Below, piece after piece: positions 1-4,560 of a stretch of 7,436 bases of DNA (positions are counted from its first letter, which is position 1; every line of letters starts with the position of its first letter). The notes beneath the pieces were generated by a model. That model searched no databases, had not been told where the DNA came from, and saw only the letters and a program-made list of their open reading frames with translations. The position numbers were made by a program, and so were the translations under genes. Source of the DNA: Candidatus Aenigmatarchaeota archaeon (lineage in GTDB: Archaea > Aenigmatarchaeota > Aenigmatarchaeia > QMZP01); contig JACQOC010000083.1 in the NCBI GenBank assembly GCA_016202785.1, positions 1 to 7,436 of the forward strand. The letters run 5' to 3'.

Positions 1-504
1 CGCCGCCAGCTTGGCCAGCGCGCGGATGTCATACACGATCAGCAGCGGGTTGGTAGGCGTCTCGACAAACAGCATCTTGGTGTTTTCCCTGATCGTGTTC
101 TGCACCAGCTCCAGGTTGTTAGTGTCGATGAAGTCCGACTCCAGGCCGAACTTGTTGAGCACCTGCTTGAGCAAGCGATGGATTCCGCCATACACGTCTT
201 CGGAAAAAATTATGTGGTCGCGCGCCTTGAGGGTGTGCATCAAGGCGGTTATGGCCGCCATGCCGGAGCTGAACGCCAGGCACCTTTTTCCGCCTTCCAG
301 CTGGCATAGCTTGTTCTCCAGGACGGCCTTGGTCGGGTGGCTGACCCGCGAATAATCAAAACCGTCCGGCCACAGGCCTTTGCCCTTCAACACGCCAACC
401 TGGTCCAGAGCGTAAGTCGCGGTCTGGAAGATGGGCGTAGTTACCGCCCCAGTTATGGCTTCCGGCTGCTCTCCGGCCCGCACCGCTTTGGTCGAAAGTT
501 TCAT
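1..504 (-). CDS. Cystathionine gamma-lyase/gamma-synthase family PLP enzyme, N-terminal part (C-terminus outside window)
   Basis: This is the 5' part (168 codons) of a Cys/Met-metabolism PLP enzyme; the reading frame runs off the left edge. The translation starts MKLSTKAVRAGEQPE and shows family landmarks: a TGAVTTPIF segment (residues 18-26), YSR (51-53, the phosphate-contacting motif from the neighbouring subunit), SSGMAA (79-84), DVYGG with the PLP-stacking Tyr105, and ETPTNP (148-153). The catalytic PLP lysine lies beyond the edge and cannot be checked. Residues about 35-49 (VGVLKGKGLWPDGF) form a small insertion before YSR. The ATG lies 2 nt after the TGA of the cystathionine beta-synthase homologue, so the genes are almost certainly cotranscribed. 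No clear Shine-Dalgarno sequence precedes it. With a beta-synthase-like partner the likely reaction is cystathionine cleavage to cysteine, 2-oxobutyrate and ammonia; gamma-synthase, methionine lyase or a related activity cannot be excluded from half a protein. Confidence 0.9.
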   Translation of the reverse strand, partial: MKLSTKAVRAGEQPEAITGAVTTPIFQTATYALDQVGVLKGKGLWPDGFDYSRVSHPTKAVLENKLCQLEGGKRCLAFSSGMAAITALMHTLKARDHIIFSEDVYGGIHRLLKQVLNKFGLESDFIDTNNLELVQNTIRENTKMLFVETPTNPLLIVYDIRALAKLAA

Positions 505-506
505 GG

Positions 507-1601
507 TCAAACCAGCTTGTTCTTGGCCAGCCACTCGTCGTTGAACGCCTTGCTCAAGTAGCTGCGGCCGCCGTCCGGGAGCAAAACCACTGCAACCTGG
601 CCTTCCTGCATCTTCCGGCAATACTGCAGGGCGCCAAACACTGCGGCCCCGGAGCTGCTGCCGACCAGTATGGCCTCCTGCCTGGCCAGCTCTCTGGCCG
701 TGGCGTAAGCGTCCTTGTCGGAAACGGTTATGATCTCATCGATAACCTTGAGGTCCAGCGTATCGGGAATGAAGTCTTCCCCGATCCCTTCGATGAGGTA
801 GGGATGGGCCTGGCCTTGCGTGCCGTAAAACTTGTGCGCGATGAGGCTGCCGACGGTATCGATGCCGATGACCTTTACCTTCGGGTTCTGTTCCTTGAGA
901 TACTTGCCGGTGCCGCTGACCGTGCCGCCAGTGCCGACGCCGACGATGAACGCGTCGATCTTGCCTTCCGTCTGCCTCCAGATTTCCGGCCCAGTTGTTT
1001 TATAATGCGCGCTTGGGTTGGCCGGGTTGGCATACTGATTGGGGATGAAGCAGTTGTGGTTCTTGGGCGTAAGGCTGAGCAGCTTGGCCAGCTCGGCAAC
1101 CTGGTTTTGTCTTATCATGCTCTGCACCCGGGCAGTAATTTCCGCCAGCTCGGCACTAGTCGGCGGCTGGCCGCGGCCGTTTATGGCGTTGCGCAGTATT
1201 TCCGCTGCCCGGTAATAGCTGCGCGGGTCATTCGGTTCTACCGCCACCGGGGTTATGACCACGTGCCCGCCATAGGCGCGCAACAGGTTTATCTTCTCCG
1301 CGCTCATCTTGTCCGGGATGGTGAACACCAGGCGGTAGCCTTTCACCGTGGCAGCCAGCGCCAGGCCGACGCCGGTGTTGCCGGAAGTCGGCTCAATGAT
1401 GGTCATGCCGGGCTTCAACAAGCCTTTGCTTTCTGCCTCCTCGATCATCGATATGCCGATGCGGTCCTTGACGCTGCCGCCGGGATTAAAATATTCTAAC
1501 TTGGCGAACAGGTCGCATTTGATGCCTTTTGCCACCCGGCCGAGCCGGACCAGCGGCGTGTTGCCAATCAGGCCCACCAAGTTGTCTGCCGCCGGTTTCA
1601 T
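507..1601 (-). CDS. Cystathionine beta-synthase / cysteine synthase family PLP enzyme, catalytic domain only, with internal insertion
   Basis: A 364-aa fold-type II PLP enzyme. Visible motifs are GGSVKDR with the PLP lysine K45, the substrate-loop SGNTG (73-77), QYANPANPSAHY (189-200), the phosphate-binding GTGGT (223-227), EGIGEDF (271-277), GSSSG (314-318) and PDGGRSYLSK (342-351). The EGIGEDF and GRSYLSKxFNDEW tail resemble cystathionine beta-synthases more than classical O-acetylserine sulfhydrylases. The protein ends just after the catalytic domain, so there is no C-terminal pair of regulatory CBS domains. Between YYRAAEI (129-135) and the QYANP motif there are about 40 more residues (roughly 139-181, charged, predicted helical) than I expect for the family. 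The start ATG overlaps the stop of the SerK-like gene (ATGA), implying translational coupling. Likely role: condensing an activated serine (serine or O-phosphoserine) with homocysteine, or with sulfide to give cysteine directly. The acceptor and donor cannot be settled from sequence. Confidence 0.9.
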   Translation of the reverse strand: MKPAADNLVGLIGNTPLVRLGRVAKGIKCDLFAKLEYFNPGGSVKDRIGISMIEEAESKGLLKPGMTIIEPTSGNTGVGLALAATVKGYRLVFTIPDKMSAEKINLLRAYGGHVVITPVAVEPNDPRSYYRAAEILRNAINGRGQPPTSAELAEITARVQSMIRQNQVAELAKLLSLTPKNHNCFIPNQYANPANPSAHYKTTGPEIWRQTEGKIDAFIVGVGTGGTVSGTGKYLKEQNPKVKVIGIDTVGSLIAHKFYGTQGQAHPYLIEGIGEDFIPDTLDLKVIDEIITVSDKDAYATARELARQEAILVGSSSGAAVFGALQYCRKMQEGQVAVVLLPDGGRSYLSKAFNDEWLAKNKLV

Positions 1602-2032
1602 AGCGGTTTTGCCCCGTTGGCCGGCAGGTGAACCCGGTACGATATCTTGCCGACCAGCTCGGATATTGCCACCAGGCCGTTGGCGGTCTTCACTTGGTGT
1701 AGGGTTGTCTTGGGCGGAAATTTATGGCCGTTCCTGCCGCTTGCCACGACCTGCTGTTTGGTTACAACCGAATTCAGTATGACGATGCTGTCGTTCTGGT
1801 AATCGGCATAGATGACCGGAATCGCTTTCAGCCCAAGGTTTTTGAAGACGTTGTAGCGGTGGTGGCCGTCGATGATGACGTTTGACGCTACGTCGACCAC
1901 TATCGGCCGTTCCAGGATGCCACGCAGCATGATGTCCTGGGTCAGCTCGGCCAAGCGCTCGGCCCGCACCTGCTCATGCTCGTGCAAGCGGTCCAGCGCG
2001 ACCAGCTCCTGCCTTACGAAGATGCCCGGCAT
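1598..2032 (-). CDS. ParB/SbnI-fold protein, probable SerK-type serine kinase
   Basis: A 144-aa protein of the ParB-N/SbnI-like fold. It has the LxxHEQV segment with H19-E20, then IIDGHHRYNVFKNLG with DGHHR at 55-59, and FPPKTTLH at 105-112. Archaeal ADP-dependent free serine kinase SerK (characterised in Thermococcus kodakarensis) and staphylococcal SbnI combine a DGHHR motif with a catalytic glutamate near an HE motif; they make O-phosphoserine from serine. Being first gene of an operon with two transsulfuration enzymes supports serine activation over DNA partitioning. At 144 aa it is shorter than the SerK/SbnI proteins I recall (about 240-250 aa), so it may be a minimal form or have another activity. 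The ATG at 2032 lies about 25 nt downstream of the centre of a TATA-like box, which supports this start and a leaderless mRNA. A plain ParB-domain DNA-binding role is the alternative. Confidence 0.72.
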   Translation of the reverse strand: MPGIFVRQELVALDRLHEHEQVRAERLAELTQDIMLRGILERPIVVDVASNVIIDGHHRYNVFKNLGLKAIPVIYADYQNDSIVILNSVVTKQQVVASGRNGHKFPPKTTLHQVKTANGLVAISELVGKISYRVHLPANGAKPL

Positions 2033-2052
2033 CGTGTTTTTTGAAAAACAGG

Positions 2053-2060
2053 GTTAAAAA
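2053..2060 (-). promoter_or_regulatory. TATA-like box of the serK-cbs-cgl operon
   Basis: The minus strand reads TTTTTAAC, centred about 24-25 nt upstream of the A of the ATG at 2032. That is the archaeal TATA-to-transcription-start distance, so transcription probably starts at or next to the start codon. No Shine-Dalgarno motif precedes the ATG, consistent with a leaderless message. Confidence 0.55.
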
Positions 2061-2111
2061 GGGCTGGCATAGGGGCAGCCACATGATCCTGTTGGCTGCT
2101 AGCTGGAAGCA

Positions 2112-2116
2112 GAAAA
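2112..2116 (-). terminator. Oligo-T terminator after tRNA-Val
   Basis: Five nucleotides past the tRNA-Val 3' end the minus strand has TTTTT within CACTTTTTCTGC. Archaeal RNA polymerase commonly terminates at short T runs without a hairpin. It sits upstream of the serK promoter and would separate the tRNA transcript from the operon. Confidence 0.5.
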
Positions 2117-2121
2117 AGTGA

Positions 2122-2193
2122 TGGGCCCGGCAGGAATCGAACCTGCAACCTTCGCCGTGTGAAAGCGACGTCGTACCATTGGACCACAGGCCC
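2122..2193 (-). tRNA. tRNA-Val(CAC)
   Basis: A full 72-nt cloverleaf without encoded CCA. Acceptor arms GGGCCTG and CGGGCCC form 7 pairs (one U·G) with discriminator A73. The D arm is GTC/GAC with loop containing AATGGTA and a C13·C22 mismatch. The anticodon stem TCGCT/GGCGA encloses loop TTCACAC, giving anticodon CAC (positions 2159-2161) for GTG codons. The T arm is GCAGG-TTCGATT-CCTGC. The Levitt pair A15-U48 is preserved. No intron is present. An alternative Glu(TTC) reading from the same loop region fails because the anticodon stem would not pair. It lies 31 nt downstream of tRNA-Ser on the same strand and is probably cotranscribed with it. Confidence 0.93.
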
Positions 2194-2195
2194 GC

Positions 2196-2219
2196 GGCGC
2201 GTGGCAGCGTCCACGCGCC
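2196..2219 (-). repeat. Perfect 9-bp hairpin in the tRNA-Ser/tRNA-Val spacer
   Basis: On the minus strand arms GGCGCGTGG and CCACGCGCC pair perfectly around a 6-nt loop (ACGCTG). It fills nearly the whole 31-nt spacer, leaving 5 nt after the tRNA-Ser 3' end and 2 nt before the tRNA-Val 5' end. No T run follows, so it is not a bacterial-style terminator. A role in pre-tRNA processing or in keeping the two tRNAs folded apart is possible but unproven. Confidence 0.85.
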
Positions 2220-2243
2220 TTAAGCGCCGGGAGCAGGATTCGA

Positions 2244-2275
2244 TTGCAGGCCTCCTCCCATGCGAGAGCAAGGCT
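2244..2275 (-). other. tRNA-Ser intron 2 (T loop, 54/55, 32 nt)
   Basis: Removing this segment restores the T loop TTCGAAT between GCAGG and CCTGC. A bulge-helix-bulge can be drawn: central 4-bp helix GCAG/CTGC (exon 49-52 with intron 2249-2246), 3-nt bulges GT^A and AA^T cut after the second base, and an inner helix GCCTT/GAGGC. The intron therefore contains a decoy of the T-stem 3' strand. The outer helix is weak, as in relaxed motifs. Confidence 0.8.
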
Positions 2276-2302
2276 ACCTGCACGCCCGTGAGGGCACCAG
2301 AT

Positions 2303-2390
2303 ATCTTTACTCGCTCTTCATCTCCGCCGTTCAGAGTCAAGCCAACATGTCATCTGGCTGGCCCGAAGGCCGGCCATCAAAATATCTATG
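2303..2390 (-). other. tRNA-Ser intron 1 (anticodon loop, 37/38, 88 nt)
   Basis: The boundaries are set by restoring a 7-nt anticodon loop CTTGAGA closed by CCAGA/TCTGG. The bulge-helix-bulge is only approximate: C32-U33-U34 can pair with AAG near the intron 3' end, but the fourth central pair is G·A and the inner helix is weak. Inside the intron a stem of nine positions with one C·A mismatch and a TTCG tetraloop spans 2355-2376 (TGGCCGGCC / GGCCAGCCA). An exact boundary shift of one nucleotide cannot be ruled out. Confidence 0.75.
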
Positions 2391-2452
2391 CTCAAGTCTG
2401 GCGCGTTAGCCGTTCCGCCATCCCGGCACAATGAATAGAAGTGTTGTCAAGG

Positions 2453-2460
2453 CTTAAAAA
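2453..2460 (-). promoter_or_regulatory. TATA-like box of the tRNA-Ser/tRNA-Val unit
   Basis: The minus strand reads TTTTTAAG, centred about 29 nt upstream of the tRNA-Ser 5' end, giving an expected leader of a few nucleotides. The rest of 2461-2547 shows no gene or convincing RNA structure. The same T run could also help end transcription from the gene at 2548-3603. Confidence 0.45.
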
Positions 2461-2547
2461 CGGCTTACTGGGCACTAGAACAGCGCTAAAGCGCAGAGAT
2501 TGAGTAGACTGCAGCTAACGGCATTTGGCAGTTTGCTCAGCTTTTCC

Positions 2548-3603
2548 TCATAAGAAAATAGTGACGGCTTTACGCACGTGATGGGTGAGCATAAAGTCGA
2601 ATCCTATTTTTGTTAGTATGCCTTTCATCGCGGTTGGGTTGTAGCACCTAACAAGGTAATGACCGTTTGTCGGCATTGTTATGCCGTCAAGTCCCTCATT
2701 ATCTTTAAGCAAGTCGACATAGGCAAAGAGCTGGTATTTTCCGTCCATTGACAAACCGTCCCCCATATCAATGTCTCTGCTGTCATAAGTGACCACAAGC
2801 GGTGAGGTTTTGTTCTCTGCTTTGAACTTTCCTACAGGATCTTCTAAATGATAATATTCCGCAACTGCGGAAGCGGATATTTTTTGGGGATTAAGTCCCA
2901 ATTGGCGTGAAATCTCGAAAATTGGGTCAGAGGTCTCCCGGTCAGTGATGATGAGATGGGTGTTCGTAACGTCATAAGGCAGCCCTTGTTTATCCTCTGC
3001 GAAATGCTTGTTTATGGCGCGCATGATTTTCCGTGAATACGACTCTTCGCTTTGTTGTGTCGCAAATAGCTTCTGCCTGCTCCGTATGTATCTTCCTATC
3101 AAGCCCAGCTGCTCCTCTCCGGATCCGGGAAGCGCGATTTTGGCATCTTCATAAGCGGCTTCCATCATTAGCGCATTAGGGAACCGGGTCGGAGTTAGCC
3201 CTTGCCTGTGATAAGGATCCGTACTCAAATCATCGACTTGGATAACCCTATACAGACCCAGGCCCGCAAAATCCCCGTCTGCAACGCGCTGCAATTCATC
3301 ATCGGTTATTATGTAGGCAGGAATCCCATTCTCCAAGTGAAACGCCTCTGCAAAATAGCCGGCTGACGGATCATCTGCAGAAAGCTGCCTTTTGTGCCTG
3401 CTTATCTTCACCAGCAAGCCGTCTGCGCTTCCCAGCAGATAAACGATGTCCTCAGGCAATCCTTTATGCTCTGGGCGACCGCTGATATCCGCCAAGGCCT
3501 GGTACAGCATTTCATTAAACGGATATCCGTCCTCGTTACCTTCAGCTGGAACCTGCAATTGGCCCTGACCTCCTTCTGACTGTTTGCTATTGGAAAGTGA
3601 CAT
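2548..3603 (-). CDS. Hypothetical protein, 351 aa, unrecognised
   Basis: I do not recognise this soluble-looking protein. It has no signal peptide or membrane segment. Residues about 2-30 form a hydrophilic low-complexity tail rich in Ser, Gln, Gly and Glu. The body then alternates charged helices and strands, including NGIPAYIITDDELQRV, HLIITDRETSDPIFEI and GHYLVRCYNPTAMKGILTKIGFDF; none is a motif I can assign. The ATG at 3603 is preferred over an in-frame ATG at 3618, because the TATA-like box at 3624-3631 places the transcription start at about 3603; the longer version would begin upstream of the mRNA. The gene is visibly more A/T-rich than the sulfur operon and the TraB gene and stands alone between a tRNA unit and a Trm112-like gene, which fits an acquired gene. 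Confidence is in the gene being real, not in any function. Confidence 0.82.
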   Translation of the reverse strand: MSLSNSKQSEGGQGQLQVPAEGNEDGYPFNEMLYQALADISGRPEHKGLPEDIVYLLGSADGLLVKISRHKRQLSADDPSAGYFAEAFHLENGIPAYIITDDELQRVADGDFAGLGLYRVIQVDDLSTDPYHRQGLTPTRFPNALMMEAAYEDAKIALPGSGEEQLGLIGRYIRSRQKLFATQQSEESYSRKIMRAINKHFAEDKQGLPYDVTNTHLIITDRETSDPIFEISRQLGLNPQKISASAVAEYYHLEDPVGKFKAENKTSPLVVTYDSRDIDMGDGLSMDGKYQLFAYVDLLKDNEGLDGITMPTNGHYLVRCYNPTAMKGILTKIGFDFMLTHHVRKAVTIFL

Positions 3604-3623
3604 AAGTAATGGTAACACAAAGA

Positions 3624-3631
3624 TTTTTAAA
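3624..3631 (-). promoter_or_regulatory. TATA-like box of the 351-aa hypothetical gene
   Basis: The minus strand reads TTTAAAAA, centred about 24-25 nt from the ATG at 3603. This predicts a leaderless transcript and decides between two in-frame ATGs (3618 versus 3603). Confidence 0.5.
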
Positions 3632-3652
3632 CTTCAGAAAGCCGGAATAACG

Positions 3653-3853
3653 CTAAAGATGCAGGTCGTGCGCGAAGCCGGCCTTCTTCGCCTTGTCGAG
3701 CGGCCAGGCATCGTCCAGCAGCATGTCCGGCACGTCGTCCAGCACCGGGAACGCCAGGCTGCAGGCCTTGCAGGTTATGAACTGCTTTTCCAGGTTGACG
3801 TCGCCCTTGCACTTGGGACAGGCCAGTATGGCAAGCAGTTCTTTGTCGACCAT
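3653..3853 (-). CDS. Trm112-like / UPF0434 zinc-ribbon protein, 66 aa
   Basis: The protein begins MVDKELLAILACPKCKGD and has two CxxC knuckles (C12/C15 and C28/C31) followed by FPVLDDVPDMLLDDA, the signature of the Trm112/YcaR-like family. In archaea and eukaryotes Trm112 is the small activating partner of several methyltransferases acting on tRNA, rRNA and release factor. No methyltransferase gene is adjacent here, so its partner must be encoded elsewhere. The frame extends upstream to 4039 without a stop, but that extension overlaps the divergent TraB gene. The ATG at 3853 begins the family-conserved MVDKELL sequence and lies about 26 nt from the centre of a TATA-like element, consistent with a leaderless mRNA. 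Length matches the roughly 60-residue family. Confidence 0.88.
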   Translation of the reverse strand: MVDKELLAILACPKCKGDVNLEKQFITCKACSLAFPVLDDVPDMLLDDAWPLDKAKKAGFAHDLHL

Positions 3854-3874
3854 AACTGCTATGGCATGGCCGGC

Positions 3875-3886
3875 TTTAAATAATAT
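3875..3886. promoter_or_regulatory. Shared divergent TATA element between Trm112-like and TraB genes
   Basis: The plus strand reads TTTAAATAATAT and the minus strand ATATTATTTAAA, so a TATA-like box can be read in both directions. Its centre is about 26 nt from the minus-strand ATG at 3853 and about 29 nt from the plus-strand ATG at 3909. Only 55 nt separate the two start codons, so one TBP site, or two overlapping ones, must serve both genes. Confidence 0.55.
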
Positions 3887-3908
3887 GCCGCACGCCAATC
3901 GTGTATGT

Positions 3909-4547
3909 ATGCCAATCATTATCGTGCCGACCAGCCACGTGGCCGGCGAGAGCCTAAGGGCGGTAGAAAAATCTATAAGGCAGCATGCGCCGGATTGCGT
4001 AGCAATCGAGCTGGACAACCATCGGTATGCCGCACTCAAGGCACCTGGCGGGCGGCGACCCGGCCTGCAGACCGGCCTGTTTTATTTTGCGCTGCAGCAC
4101 TTGCAGCAGATGCTGGCCAAAAAGACTGGCATCCTGCCGGGCAGCGAGATGCTGAAAGCGGTTGACATAGCGCAGTCGCTAAACATCCAGACGGCGTTCA
4201 TCGACCAGGACATTTTCCTGACCATCAACGGCATCCGCGGCATGCCGCTGACCGAGAAGCTGAAGCTAGCGGCATACGCTATTTTCGGTTCGCTGCTGTT
4301 TGACAGCGCTGGCTTCGACCTGAACCGGGTTCCCGACCAGGTTGCGGTGCGGAAAATGGTGCTGGAGATAAGGAAACGGTTTCCATACCTTTACCGCGCC
4401 CTCATAGCTGATCGGGATAAGGTGATGGCTGCCAACCTGTTGCATCTGTCGCAACATTTCCATACTGTTGTGGCTGTTGTGGGCGCTGGCCACGTTCATG
4501 GCATAACCAGGCTGCTGGTCGGGAGGGCCAAACTGACCGTCCAATAG
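3909..4547 (+). CDS. TraB-domain (TraB/PrgY family) protein, 212 aa
   Basis: Family motifs are TSHVAGES (8-15), VAIELDNHRY (31-40), PGSEM (77-81), FIDQDIFLTINGIRG (97-111), ADRDKVMAANL (167-177) and VVGAGHVHGI (190-199). These match the TraB/PrgY family, named for enterococcal pheromone-shutdown proteins; the motifs recall GumN/TIKI-type metalloprotease-like domains, but the archaeal role is not established. Long members continue with C-terminal membrane helices. This one ends about 13 residues after GAGHVHGI and has no obvious membrane segment. In-frame starts farther upstream exist (3885 and 3693), but 3885 lies in the TATA element and 3693 lies inside the Trm112-like gene. The ATG at 3909 begins directly with the PIIIVPTSH beta-strand and is chosen. 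It converges on the operon to its right with only 6 nt between stop codons. Confidence 0.87.
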   Translation: MPIIIVPTSHVAGESLRAVEKSIRQHAPDCVAIELDNHRYAALKAPGGRRPGLQTGLFYFALQHLQQMLAKKTGILPGSEMLKAVDIAQSLNIQTAFIDQDIFLTINGIRGMPLTEKLKLAAYAIFGSLLFDSAGFDLNRVPDQVAVRKMVLEIRKRFPYLYRALIADRDKVMAANLLHLSQHFHTVVAVVGAGHVHGITRLLVGRAKLTVQ

Positions 4548-4560
4548 CGTTACTTAACGC
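4547..4560. repeat. 14-bp inverted repeat at the convergent gene junction
   Basis: GCGTTA-CT-TAACGC spans the last base of the TraB stop codon and the TAA of the opposing gene. Each strand lacks a following T run, so it is not a convincing terminator. A 6-bp palindrome with a 2-nt centre can occur by chance. Confidence 0.5.

Larger units (their letters stand above)
2225..2427 (-). tRNA. tRNA-Ser(UGA) interrupted by two introns
   Basis: A type II tRNA whose mature form is 83 nt once two introns are removed. Acceptor arms GCCGGGA and TCCCGGC pair perfectly (7 bp) with discriminator G73, typical of archaeal tRNA-Ser. The D stem is GCG/CGC. The anticodon stem CCAGA/TCTGG would enclose loop CTTGAGA, anticodon TGA (positions 2392-2394). 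The long variable arm is TGCCC-TCAC-GGGCG, then U48. The T arm is GCAGG / TTCGAAT / CCTGC after splicing. Intron 1 (2303-2390) is at the canonical 37/38 position; intron 2 (2244-2275) is in the T loop between 54 and 55. No CCA is encoded. tRNA-Leu(GAG) was considered; G73, the acceptor sequence and the stem register favour Ser. The intact arms argue for a functional gene. Confidence 0.9.

Noticed and set aside
804..1499. Long plus-strand open frame (231 codons)
   Set aside because: It lies entirely antisense to the cystathionine beta-synthase gene, whose motifs are unmistakable. The product resembles no protein and is explained by GC-rich codon bias.
2122..2193. Reading the second tRNA as tRNA-Glu(TTC)
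   Set aside because: TTC in the same loop would need the stem GTCGC/ACGGC, which has a mismatch. TCGCT/GGCGA with loop TTCACAC pairs fully and gives Val(CAC).
2225..2427. tRNA-Leu(GAG) for the intron-bearing tRNA
   Set aside because: The discriminator is G, the acceptor arm starts GCC, and CCAGA/TCTGG sets the register with anticodon TGA. All three favour Ser.
2014..2434. Open frames on both strands over the tRNA region
   Set aside because: They run through two well-formed tRNA genes, their introns and promoters, and give no recognisable protein.
2483..2494. GCGCT-AA-AGCGC inverted repeat
   Set aside because: The 2-nt loop is sterically poor and there is no context; chance is sufficient.
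3693..3908. N-terminal extension of the TraB protein to 284 aa
   Set aside because: It overlaps the Trm112-like gene and the shared TATA element, and its sequence is unlike the family.
3854..4039. N-terminal extension of the Trm112-like protein to 128 aa
   Set aside because: It is antisense to the TraB N-terminus. The family begins at MVDKELL, and the promoter fits the start at 3853.
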